A stretch of 64,000 nucleotides of DNA from Romanomermis culicivorax. Lineage: Eukaryota > Nematoda > Enoplea > Mermithida > Mermithidae. The notes beneath the pieces were generated by a model. The model saw only the letters and a program-made list of their open reading frames with translations. It did not search any database and was not told the origin of the DNA. The stretch spans positions 186,001 through 250,000 of the forward strand of contig CAWUHX010000302.1 in NCBI GenBank assembly GCA_963922205.1, in the 5' to 3' direction. Of the stretch, positions 12,601-23,013 are shown in pieces. The position numbers and the translations under genes are program-made. Positions within the stretch are counted from its first letter, which is position 1. The number at the start of each line of letters is the position of its first letter.

Positions 12601-14327
12601 TAACCGACATCTTCTGAACAAGAAAGTAATATAGGTATAGCAGTCTAAGTTTCCCACAACGCACTATCACTAGTATACAGATCAGGAATTCTGTTTAATA
12701 GATGGGTAAAAATCATAGGAAAGACTTCATGCCATCAACTACTGATTTGGATAAAATGTTGGCTATGTTCTTACCGTAATTGTCATCCAAAATCAACGCA
12801 AAATCGAAAAATTGAACCAACAGCGCAGTGAGAAGAAGAATGAAGTGATTCATCATTCTTACAATGTTACGTGCTGACTCCGACAACAAACAGGGACATT
12901 ATACCATAATATTATTTATATATAATTTTTTATTATTTAATTTATTGTTGCATCATAAATATAAGGAACTATTGGATTTATCTTCGACGATCCCATCTTT
13001 TGCTGGCTGATCCCATCTTTTGCTGGATGTATTGTGAGTTACGAAGCTTTATGTAGAAGTCTGCAGGAAGCAGGATATGCAAAACCTGAATACTCTTCTA
13101 TTGCAAGCTCGTGTTTAGATACCAGTTACTATCAAACTTGGGCTTTTGTCTGCTAAGGAACTATATCCCGGTACTGACCTTTACATATAGGAAACTTTTT
13201 TGAGTGACTTACAGTAATGAGCCGTGTTCATGTAATACACTCTATCAGTTATATTGCTGATGTCATTTGACCTAAGCGTAGATTAAACATACCAAGAACT
13301 GTGTCAAAATCTGGCCTTACTCGAGAAATTTCAACCACTCAATCAGAGTATCAAAGGAAATTTCCCGCTGTTATGTTTGCTGGTCACTGATGAGAAAACT
13401 TAATCTATTACAGTAAAAACTCACACATTTATTTTGAAATGATTGATGCCGAGACAACTAAGTCAAATTTGATACTAAATTTTCGAAGATTGGAAAACTT
13501 TATACTGTAGAAAATTGCAAAATTTTTCCACAATGGGAAGACTTGATTCTTAAAAGAACCAACATACGTGTTCGGATTATGATTCTGTATGACACCTGAG
13601 TTTTACCCAAGAAATTTTGATCAGTTATCAAGGCATGGAGGAAATTTTCAGTTGTTCTGTTAACCACTCATGGACGAGAAATTTCGTTCATTATTTTTCC
13701 ACATTGAAATACACTCATCGAATTCCTGCATTTCAAAATAAATGGAGTATAGTATAGAGATAAGTGATTTTATTCTATTAGTTTCATTACTGTTTAACGA
13801 AGGACATCGAGGAACATGCATCAGTATGAAAAAATTCCTTTATGGGGTCAACATGCCTCGAAGTAATTTAGGATAGAACCTGCATTGTAACCTCAGTGCA
13901 TCTATGATTAAAAATAAATGAACAGATGTAATCAACATTTTGCAGTATGATAAAGATTCCAGAACAAATTGGAGATGTTTAATGTTCAAATGTCTAGTTG
14001 AATATATAGAAATGCTCACTTTAAAATTGAATCCAATAACTTTTTGGAGAACTCCATATTTAATGAGAAGTATCAACTCGTAGTAAAAAAAATATATTTG
14101 CTACTCTACTTGAAAGTTAATTTTTCGAATTCCGCATCATTCATTCAAAGAAAATACCATATTTGCTTTGAAGACCAGGAATAATCAAAGAATTACGGCG
14201 AATTGTTCACAATTGACAAGAACAAATTTAAAAGAACGTGTCAGACTCCCATTCACTCACCATTAGACAATACTGAGCACACAAATACGGAAATCGTTAT
14301 CACATTGAGAATTCGTTGAACAGCCAT
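5509..14327 (-). CDS. Receptor 1: class-B-like seven-transmembrane receptor, 13 exons
   Basis: Predicted plasma-membrane G-protein-coupled receptor of secretin/adhesion (class B) type; ligand unknown. Exons in transcript order: 14,327-14,261 (or 12,856-12,775), 12,613-12,272, 11,354-11,280, 11,224-11,114, 11,032-10,982, 10,684-10,622, 9,860-9,730, 9,669-9,560, 9,327-9,228, 9,168-9,009, 8,952-8,736, 6,013-5,847, 5,592-5,509. All join GT-AG in frame to about 558-563 residues without a stop. Order: signal peptide, Cys-rich ectodomain, Ser/Thr-rich stalk, short Cys exon, TM1-TM7, 30-residue tail. Class-B-like marks are CKLTSG at the head of TM3 with ASLLLLECV in it, SCWINY in the second outer loop, and a TM7 ending AFGWFNFVAHAICNNKV. 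No GPS cleavage motif is seen. The fine assignment within class B is inference. Confidence 0.72.
6327..6436. repeat. Short inverted repeat, possible small MITE
   Basis: The left arm (tggtaccacgaatatt ... ctagagccagtt) is matched by an inverted right arm (agttggctctagaatatcgttccaca). It sits in the intron between the TM5 and TM6 exons of receptor 1 and is surrounded by 'agagcc/ggctct' words. No clear target-site duplication was found. Confidence 0.35.
8110..8460. repeat. Degenerate tandem repeat rich in 'aaatgtcaattttt'
   Basis: About eight degraded units of roughly 40-50 bp built on 'aaaatggtcanaaatgtcaatttttc'. It lies in the long intron of receptor 1. Similar words recur at 42.0-42.2 kb and 59.1-59.3 kb. 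Non-coding. Confidence 0.45.
9730..11354 (-). CDS. Receptor 1: stalk exons
   Basis: Five short exons (11,354-11,280; 11,224-11,114; 11,032-10,982; 10,684-10,622; 9,860-9,730) encode a Ser/Thr/Pro-rich stretch and a final Cys exon with CQFECEW and a closing YNGTKMPC. The first four begin and end in phase 1, so any of them can be skipped or duplicated without breaking the frame. Homologues exist in receptor 2, where exons 4 and 5 are fused and more modules have been added. The intron after the first stalk exon is only 55 nt. The Cys exon replaces the GPS region expected in adhesion receptors but lacks the GPS signature. Confidence 0.65.
12272..12613 (-). CDS. Receptor 1: Cys-rich ectodomain exon
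   Basis: This 342-nt exon (phase 1 to phase 1) encodes about 113 residues with seven cysteines: YCLSSN near the start, LLLLCHF, LCDFEQCF, FYCLYADD, FALCDP and a terminal RCG. LGELAHVAADQ and the CDFEQCFRIK stretch are conserved in receptor 2 (LGELVHIAADQ, CNFEHCFRIK). It probably forms the extracellular ligand-facing domain. I do not recognise it as a named family; it is not an obvious hormone-receptor (HRM), GAIN or Methuselah domain. Confidence 0.7.
12775..12856 (-). CDS. Receptor 1: alternative first exon with signal peptide
   Basis: Two consecutive ATGs at 12,856 and 12,853 open a frame of 27 residues whose core (FILLLTALLVQFFDFALIL) is a good signal peptide. It ends tacg|gtaaga in phase 1 and joins the ectodomain exon in frame, giving ...DDNYEDVGYC. 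No acceptor precedes the ATG, so it would need its own promoter; a TATA-like block lies 55-68 nt upstream. Receptor 2 has no counterpart at this place. Confidence 0.55.
12911..12924 (-). promoter_or_regulatory. TATA-like element for the proximal first exon
   Basis: On the minus strand the sequence reads tatatataaataat, placed suitably for transcription starting about 30 nt upstream of the ATG at 12,856. The surroundings are very AT-rich, so chance is a real alternative. Confidence 0.3.
14261..14327 (-). CDS. Receptor 1: conserved distal first exon
   Basis: ATG at 14,327 opens 22 residues (MAVQRILNVITISVFVCSVL...), a signal peptide, ending aatg|gtgagt in phase 1. Receptor 2 begins with the matching exon at 30,531 (MAVRRAALGALMISVFVC), which shows that this start is ancestral to both genes. 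It splices in frame to the ectodomain exon at 12,613. Confidence 0.65.
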
Positions 14328-14739
14328 GTTCCAACATGGATTTAGGACGCAGTTAAAGAGGTTTTGTTTGTCGTGAAAGCAGCTGAAAGCACTCAAAAGC
14401 AATCTAGGGACCTTGACAATAGCACTTGAAAATACTGAAATACGTAAGGTAAATTAACGGAAGTGTCGAGAGTCAACTATTTTTGGGATGAATTATGTCA
14501 ATGTGAATTAAATTTCCAGAATCAAGCACAATTAAACTGAATACTTAATAGAGTCCTTTGACGTCTGTCGATGAAACATTAATTTATCTGCCGTTAATCG
14601 ACGCTTTCAATTTTTCTTTTCATTCCCTCTCCCAAATCAGACTGCTCAATGAATCAAATGTTTGAAATGTCACTTCGCTTTTGATAACAAGAGATGTATT
14701 ATGGTACATTTTTGCACACTCAATAATTCAACATTCTGT

Positions 14740-15480
14740 CCTGATCTGGCTGTATGACTTGGGATTAAGTATGAGTTAGAAGACAAAATTCAAAAGAGTT
14801 GATTCAAGGGACTTGCATTTGAGTGCCTCCAAAAATTTTTTTCGTTCCAGTGACTGCTCCTGTCCAAAATAATTTGTTGAATTTAGAATCAGATCAGCAT
14901 ACATTTGGAGAGCTTCAGGGGTTTCATATGCCATAATTTAGCACATAAATATGATATGGTTTCATTAGATCTTCAGGCAATACGCAGGTGATGATAGAAT
15001 GAGGTGTAGAAATAATAAACAGTTGAGACGTACACTTCTAAATTTCAATATTCTAATTCCAAAGGATACTGAATAGGGTATCTTACATGAAACGCAAAGA
15101 ATGTTTTTTCTTCTGTCATAAAAATCAAGCAAAGCTAGAGCAGGAAATTTCATGTTAAAAGTATGAACTAGCCGCTTGAGTGTCTCCAATCCTATTTGAG
15201 CAATAATTGAAGCAGCCTGTTTCACATCAAGTTAGACTGTTGAATGTTTCCAAAGCAGAAATAGTCATTAAAATAACTCTATTTTCTAAAACATGGAAGT
15301 CTACGTATCATAGCAGTTTCCGGTGATTTTGATAAAATTTTTTAAATAATTCAATGGTCATTTAGAGTATCTCATGCACCTACCACTGCGTTTACACCAA
15401 TGGAAACTTGGCTACATAGGAAAGTTTTTTCAGAATTGTACCAGTTCACAGCAACCAGATGACTGAATTTTTTGAATTCG
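14740..15480. repeat. Upstream segment of receptor 1 (copy of 1-760)
   Basis: Aligns with the first 760 bases of the window; the block near 15,000-15,220 is open on the minus strand for about 86 codons, but the homologous copy has stops and frame changes in the corresponding place, so it is treated as non-coding. It marks the edge of duplication unit A. Confidence 0.6.
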
Positions 15481-15502
15481 AGATTCATTATAATCTTCCA
15501 GC

Positions 15503-16205
15503 ATGCCATCTCTTAGTCGTGAATTGATTATGGCTGGCGATATGAAAAATTTCAAGTTCATGGTTCCCATGCCAGCCGATTCCACAGCGTCAAGTTACCC
15601 ATGCTATATTCAACTTGCGTTTCCCAGCGGAACCATGTTCGTATTCGAAACTTTCGCTGCGACACCGGAAGATTGGACCGCGTTATTCTCCCTAGTCAAT
15701 GGCAAACACACCATCGTAATTTCTTTTGATGGAGCTGATAACTGGGCGGGAATTTACACCCTCCTCGGTACACAGTTCTGCACAGATTGCCAGAAAAAGA
15801 ATAAGGATCCCGTCCTAAAAGCCATTCACCTTGACGCTTACTGAGTAATCCGCAACATCGCTATCCCCGCCACTCTAGGAGCTGGCTCGGAGCATAGGTT
15901 TCATCCTGGAAAAACGCAAGCTCAAAGCTACGGTTTCAGCCATGTGGCCCCTCAGTGTTTCACGGCTCACGCTCAAATTTCCGGCCACGTTACGCTTCTT
16001 CAACAACCCACATGCATCATATTTGAAACAAGACGTTTTGGCCTACGCCGCCCTTGACGCATTCAACCCGATTTTGCTTTTTCTCGCTTTCGGTGGATAC
16101 CGTTTCATACCCGAAATTTACAGCGCTCCATCATTGTACCCACATAACTCGTTGGAAGCTGCCGAGATAGATCGACTGAAATCCTACTCACCAGGTAGTG
16201 CATGA
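15503..16205 (+). pseudogene. Intronless 3'-5' exonuclease-like relic (DnaQ/RNase D type)
   Basis: The first open frame (15,503-15,844) contains PCYIQLAFPSGTMFVF and a KHTIVISFDG...FCTDCQ stretch; the second frame, from about 15,900 to 16,205, contains GFILEKRKLKA, MWPLSVSRL and YAALDAFNPILLF. In 3'-5' exonuclease domains (DNA_pol_A_exo1) an IQLa strand, a DTQ-like motif and a closing YAALDA helix occur in this order. The two parts lie in different frames with stops between them, and the Asp-x-Glu of the first catalytic motif is absent. It has no introns and is much richer in G+C than its flanks. A retrocopied or otherwise imported pseudogene is the best reading; the family call rests on motifs only. 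Confidence 0.45.
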
Positions 16206-17280
16206 AGTAGCTCAGACAATAAGTAAAGGTGGACAATTTAAAATGAACTTAAGATGGAGATAAATAGGGACAAAACTAATTTACACACCTAGTTATGCAA
16301 AGGGGCTGTGCTATTACCTAACCAGCCTAACTCACCAGGAGCGATTGCAATCTCTGTGCAGTGAGATGGACTACACAGGAGGTTCCATAGAAGGACAACA
16401 GTCGCTAATACTTTAAAGGCATGCCCAAAATGGGAGTTTGTGTTTTGAACACAATGGACACTCTCCAGGAGTATTATATACAGCTGGTGGCAGGGATGCC
16501 GATCACTGTGTTGCAATGAGGCTGGCTAGGTCACCAGGGGAGGCAAGAGCATGTTGTACCAAGGTGCTATTCTGACACACTCAGTCAGTAAAGAGAAATG
16601 GGGGTCCTTGGCCCAGCTGTTTCAAAAATAAACAGAGGTGGGACTCGCCCAGCTTCCTCCGGATGGTTCGATGCGGACTCCAAGCATCTAGGAACAGGGG
16701 TACAAGGTGTCCCTCTTTGACTTTTGTCAGTGTGTGTAAATTGCTGAGGCGGACTCAGTTTTGTGTTGAGGCGGACTCTAACTTCTTTGCCGAAGCAGAC
16801 TCGCAGTACCTATTATGCGATATGGACAACCACGGAGGCGGACTCTGCATTAAGGGCAACTCTAGTGCAGACATCATTAGGCCATTTAATGACAGCAGTC
16901 AAGTGAAAGAAGTATTACAGAGTGCCCTTTACACTCTAGGCCCAACTGGAGGCTGTGCCGTGGCTCCTTGGGAACCCCTATGGCGGGAACACCAAAGAAG
17001 ATCATTAGATGAAAGCTCGAAAAGATGAAAGAAATGCAAAAGATTTAGATAAGAAATTTACAAGAAGGCCGCTAAACACTTGTGGACATCAGACGCAGGC
17101 AGTACTGACTGCAAATGCCTAACATTCACATGAGGGAAGCAGCCAACCCAGCTGAGGCCAAGTGTAACTTGTTCAAACCTGCAGTTAAAGCTTGAAGGCA
17201 GCCACATGCTGATCAACAGTGCCGCTACCCGGACAGACAACCTGATCAGTATCACAGACTAAAAAGGCATCTCAGGTTGG
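16206..17280. other. GC-richer spacer, no supported gene
   Basis: Contains repeated 'aggcggactc' words near 16,740-16,850 and an open plus-strand frame at 16,663-17,028 of low complexity. Nothing recognisable. Its base composition continues that of the exonuclease relic and the following minisatellite, suggesting one foreign or satellite-derived block between units A and B. Confidence 0.4.
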
Positions 17281-18260
17281 GTATGCATGTTGACTGATGT
17301 TTCCCAGGCATCAGTTCCGCACCTAAACAACCCTTGACAAGAGCTGCAGGTGATAGGGTCATGTACCAACAACAACCTACAACTCAAGTGGCAACCTCAG
17401 AAACCAACAGTTACCGGTGCTGATGTCAAAGGTGGGGGTATAAACCAACACACAAACTTGGTGCTAACCACAAGTGTCTGGGATTTGAGTGCCAATGTTT
17501 CATGTCACAGTTGCAGATGTCAGGGGTAGGGGCCTACAGCCATCAAACCCCTGTAGTAACACAAAGTGTTGCCATTGTGGACGTCAGAAATAGGGTCGTA
17601 CAACCTCAACTCTGCTGCAAGAGCATGAAACATTGTCATTGCAGATGTCAGTGATAGGGTTCTGTAGCCAACAACCTGCATACGGCAACATGTAATGTTA
17701 GGGTTGCTGACATCAAGGGATAAGGGAGAGTATCAACCACCCTAAGGCAATGACATGAGATGCAGTTGTTGCAGACGTCAGATGTAGGGTTTGTAAGACC
17801 CACACATCCCAGAACAACAACACATGGTGTTGTCATTGCTGATGTCAAAGATGGGGTTCGGTGGACCAACCAGTCCCCATGCAACAACATGAGCCTCCGC
17901 TGTTGCAGACATCAGGGGGAAGGTGCTGTAAGATCACCGACCCACAGGGGCAACATTTTATGTTGACATTGCTGACGTCAGAGGTAGAGCCTGTGAGGCC
18001 ACCCACTTCTTAAATCAACAGCAAGGGATGCAGCTGTTGCGAGCGCTAGGGGCAGGATACAAATGATCAACGACCACGAACTGCCACATGTGATGCAGCC
18101 ATTGCTGACGTCAAAAATAGGACCCGAAGGGTAAGCTACCTCAATGCAACAGCAGCAGCTGAGCCAGTTCAGACGTCAGGGGCAGTGTCTGTAAGACTCA
18201 CTACCCGGGAACAACAACATGTGATGTTGCCGTTGCCAATGTCAGGGGTTATGACTCATG
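17280..18260. repeat. Degenerate minisatellite, about 75-80 bp unit
   Basis: About a dozen imperfect units with a shared core of the form 'ttgctgatgtcaggggtagggt' followed by 'acaacatgtgatgtt'. Units differ by many substitutions and small indels. Short frames inside it are products of the repeat. Confidence 0.75.
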
Positions 18261-19229
18261 AAGTCATCACCTCCTTGCAACAGAAACAGAAAGAGACCTT
18301 ACAGAAAGTAGATGAAGTAGAAAGTAAATAGTACTCATGTAAGGGTGTCATACTGTAATGCTTGTGTGACTGAGAAGAAAAAAAAGGATTTTTTTATTAC
18401 AATGATAAGATTTGTTTTTAGTTGAAAAGGAATGAAAGAATATATGTTTTTGAAAGAAAGAGAAAGAAAGTTGTTTTGGAGATAAGAAAATGTTTATTTA
18501 TTGATTTTGGGAAGAGGAAGAATAAAATTTATTGATTATTTGTTGTCACACAAGATGTACAGGGGACAGAGAAAGAGAGAAAGGAAAATAAATAAAAAAA
18601 GTTTGAGAAAAAAGAGATAAGATGTGTGATTCTGATACACACATGTGTTAAATGTGTCAACAGTACGGTTGAATTTACTTTAGACCAGAAAAGTGAGCAA
18701 CTCCGAAAATGCCTGGTTAAGATAAGAAAATATAAAATATTGAAACTGGTACTGTACACTGATAACCGGATCACAGCCACATATGACGTCCAGGATCAAG
18801 CGTGGAAGGTGTACTGTATCACGTGATTGTGAACCACGCAAAGTTCAGGGGGCTAAACATATGAATGTCTTTAATAAAAACTTCTTGACTAGTCGTTTTG
18901 CGTAGCAAAAACGAGGCTAGTTTTACCAATAAGAGGCGCACAGAATGCACCAAATATGGCCAAGAGCTCCTAGAGCTCGCTTGGGGGAAGTTTTTAATTA
19001 AAGGGCATACTGCAGCCCACGTGCGAGTGAAACAAAAACAAACAAAATACAATAAAAAACGAAACACAAAAAATGCATGTAAAAATAATGAACGAAATAA
19101 AATAAAAGCAAATGATTGTAAAATTAAAAATGGTGAACAAAACAAAGTATCAACATGATGAGAATCACATGACATTTGGGAAAATTGGTCAGCACGTGAC
19201 AATAGGAAATAATATCGGAATATTAATGT
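18261..19229. other. Low-complexity spacer, no gene seen
   Basis: Purine-rich A/G tracts (18,300-18,620) are followed by ordinary AT-rich sequence and an A-rich block near 19,030-19,150. No exon, RNA gene or mobile element could be supported. Confidence 0.4.
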
Positions 19230-21060
19230 AGAGGTTAAGCATGTCCTAATTTATTGGGCATAGTCGGTGGGCCGAGCAGGCGTCATTCACAAAACCATAA
19301 TCAAATTGTCATATAGAATAAAAACTCTATCACTTCTGATCAAATAATGTCCTCTGTATCTGCAATCGTAAAGACATTGTTGACGAAAGAATCAAAAGAA
19401 CAAAATTCTCTGTTGACTCACTTTCCTATGAATTTTGTGCTCATAATTCTCAGCTGAATTGCCTAATGTCATCAAAAATAGATTAAACTTTACAGGTTTG
19501 GTAAAAGTGTGTTGTTGTAGTGCTTTTCAATCTTAAAAATTTTGAATGAATGGTTCATCATTATTTTTCACGATGTCGTCTTGATTACCACGCAGAATTA
19601 AAAAAAATCAAGATACACAACGAGCCAACATTTTTCAATGCTTTTGCTCAGTAATTCGCGAATTTGAAAATTTGACTTTCACAAACTTTGACACGATTTA
19701 ATTTTGGAGATGGCACCAATAATACACGCATGTTTTGTTTTCTGCTCTGACTTAATGTTTTGCACCCATTATGGGCACAAACTCGGCGATGACAGTATAC
19801 TTTGCAAGAAGAATTTGATATGCATACCCCACAATTGGTACAATGATGGAATTTGCTCCTGTCGGGATTGCAGTGACGAACCGACTTTGTTGAACCAGCG
19901 TGGGCATTGGCAACCTTGAAGCATTATCACAATACGTTTTTGTAATGCCAATTTCCATTTTTTTAGTTTTAAGTGCAACTGTAGGATGTCGAGTTTTACA
20001 TAAAATTAACCCTTATATTTCCACATGAAACAATGAAAGGTACTTATTTCCACAGATATACTGTAGCCTGATGAATGTGGTTGTTGGTCGTACATATTGT
20101 ATCATTCACCTTTTTAAATATATTGTTAAATATATTTTAAATATATTTTAAATATAAAAATATATTTGAAATACTTTAAATATTTAGATATATTTTTAAA
20201 TATATTTTTAAATATATTTTAAAAAATAAAATTTAATGACCATTGTAACAGGTATGTAAATGTATCAAAATATCTATGAATTTTGTAGAGTCATGAAAAC
20301 AAGAAAACTAGACAAAAAATTTATTGCCAGGTGACAAAAAGTGACAAATACAAATAAAATGAATAAAACATCGATAAAAGGTGACAAGTCCCATTTATAA
20401 CTTTTTGTCATGATATGTTTTTTGAAAGCAAGTGACAAGTACCAATTGTCACCTTTTGTCATATCACTACATTTTGCTATCAATAAATGACAATTCAATA
20501 CACCATGATACACTGCAGATTGGACTTGTAACTTTTTGTCATATCAAAGTAGGTATGTCAGAGGCACCAGAAACAGTCATAACTCCATTTTAGAAAAAAA
20601 GTGGACTTGTCACCTTTTGTCCGGGTAGGGACGATTTCTAACTTCGTACGAAATGTGAGCTAAAGTAAGAACTTAGCATAAGTATATCAGATAAACTTGA
20701 AATACTGACTATTTGATTTAAAACCAACTTTAAGCTCAGTAGTTACATAGGATTATACAGGGTATATTGTAAAGATGCCCATAACAAAGCATGCTTATGC
20801 TGTGGAGCAGAATACAGGAGATGTGGAAAGTACAGGTCAGTGTAAAATTCTATATGAATTTGTTATAGCATTTGGGGCGATACATGGGATGTAGAAAGTA
20901 CGGTTGATGCTTAAACATGTGAAATTCCTTATTGCAGTAAAAAGTACATTTGGAGTGAGCAAAAAATCAGGCCACAATTTTTTCGATTTCACTTTGATAT
21001 GGAAAGTACGTCTACAACACACAGTATAAGCATGCTTTGTTGGCACTACAGTTTTAATGT
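19230..21060. repeat. 3'-flank segment of receptor unit B
   Basis: Duplicate of 2,417-3,660 with two extra blocks inserted after the LDLa-like remnant: an AT-rich array of tatattttaaata words (about 20,115-20,230) and a 'gtgacaa/ttgtcac'-rich stretch (about 20,320-20,630) whose words occur on both strands. The fold-back arm follows at 20,740-21,060. Position relative to receptor 2 mirrors that of unit A relative to receptor 1. Confidence 0.65.
19704..19919 (+). pseudogene. LDLa-like Cys-rich exon remnant, copy 2
   Basis: Still open across the CKKNLICIP ... CSCRDCSDEP region and ending HWQP-stop. Compared with copy 1 it carries several amino-acid changes, and the acceptor AG is changed to TG. 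Changes at coding and silent positions look similar in frequency, as expected for unconstrained sequence. Confidence 0.35.
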
Positions 21061-23010
21061 AAGTACCTTTTCTATACCTCTTGTATGGGATGCATAACTA
21101 CAAAGTTCAAATAGAAAATCTAACTTTCCATTCTTAAGCCACAATGCCTCGGAGACTTAGGTTTGAACTTGAGCGACAGTTAAGCCGACTTTGGTAGAAA
21201 TTCCGTGGATTAGAGTCAAACTGTCCTTCCTCTGACTGACTTTGACTAATGACTTCACTCCCATCATCATTTGGTTAATGACTCGAATTGGAGTTGAATA
21301 CCCAACCTGGTCAAATTAAATACTATTTGACCTGAGAACTAAGCCCCATATATGTGTGGTTATCATTTATGATCTTTTGATTAAATTTCTCATGAGTGGT
21401 CATGGCACACATTTCTGTAAACTACAACTATGAGCTGCTACACAGTGTGTATTCCCAATGACCAGTGGCACTCTGAGTGTCATCAGCTTGAGAATCATCC
21501 AACCCATCGATCAATGGTCAATCTGTAGAATTTTTAAAAAAATCATTTATACAACTCAAATGACCACTGATCCTTCTAATGACCTTTGAAAGATCATTGT
21601 TCCCACTTTTCAACATACAGATTCACGATACAACAGGATTTCTATTTTCACCTGCCTCATTCAAGATGCAATATAAAACCTATAGTCGGTTTTTCTTTAA
21701 ATGCTACTAAATTATAAAAGTGGAAAGCAAGTGCCATTTTAGATTTCTACAATTTTCTGCTAAATCATTTGTCACGTGACACAGAAAACTTGTGAGCTTA
21801 TTCAATCAACTTTCAACAATTTTAAAAATGAAAAATATCACCGTGAAAGCTTTATGTATGCGATTTGGACTACATAGTTGATTTTGTTTTTTTTTCAATT
21901 TAAAAGCATTTTATAAAAAACAGACTATAGAAGAAACACAGAAAACTGATTCTTTTAATTTCCAATCTATTAGCTAAATTTATCTGAAGAACCAATGCCC
22001 ATCTAATTTAAAGCCATTGGGGCAGATAGGGGCCAAAAAAGTATATCCACTTTGATGACATGCAATCTCCAGTTATGGTGCAAAATTTTGTGCTGTAGAA
22101 AAACTAAATTTCGTCATGTGAATGGGGGGGGGGCACAAAATATTGGAAGACATGAAGCTTATCAACTGTCGATTTGGTACAAGACTGCATATATAATTGA
22201 GTGTCACTCAAGAAATTTTCATCACTTGATCAGGTTATTAAACAAAATTTTCAGTTGTTCTGTTTTCAGCTGACCAATGGAAAATTTTTTCCCATTGATT
22301 TCAGTAATAAACTCACCAGTTTTTTCTTCAATTGAACTTATGTTCATCAGATTGCTGCATCCATAATTTCAAAATTAATGAAGCAAAGAATAGGTATGAA
22401 CAATTGAAAATTCACATTGCTTAGTCTAGTGCATTTCCAAGTATCTTATGAACTTAAATCGGCTGCAGTAGAACAACTGATACCACATTTTTGCAAATTT
22501 TGATGCTCATGTCGTTCAATTGACCACAGAAGGGAAATAACAATAGTAAGCTTTGTGTTCCACGGAAAAATTATTACATGCCATAATTTCGTGAGTGTTT
22601 GGGATTCATAGACAGACTCTTTGTAGCTGCAAAAACAGTCATTTTTGCGGTTTTAAATAGTATTTTTTACATCCTGACACCAATAAATAATGAACTGTTG
22701 ATTTATTGCGTCTTAAATAGAATAAGATAGACATTATTAATGAAGAGGATAATAATAAAATTATTTCTTAAAAAAGCAGATGAGTGAAAGTATATCGAAC
22801 CAAGTGTGATATAACCACAAATCTTGAAACGAAAATGCATTACCCAATGAAAAATTGACATAGTTATACCTAAGAGCTTTAGAAATAAAACGATCCTTAG
22901 AGCCAAAGAGCTCCTGACCAGGTGAAACCGAAATGGACAACAATACAACAATGAATATCACCATATCATTTATGAAAATTCAATTTCAATAAAAGTTCAC
23001 ATAGAGAAAA
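21061..23010. other. Spacer 3' of receptor 2, no gene seen
   Basis: AT-rich sequence with short unconvincing frames. A G9-run lies near 22,125. The frame at 22,761-22,964 begins with a hydrophobic stretch resembling a signal peptide, but no splice partner is visible and the corresponding place in unit A (about 5,400-5,460) is closed. Confidence 0.4.
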
Positions 23011-23013
23011 AAA

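Noticed and set aside
16663-17028. 121-codon plus-strand frame
   Set aside because: Cys/Ser-rich reading of 'gcggactc' repeats with no recognisable domain and no related frame elsewhere.
22761-22964. Signal-peptide-like start downstream of receptor 2
   Set aside because: The corresponding position in unit A is closed by stops, and the frame has no donor that leads to another exon.
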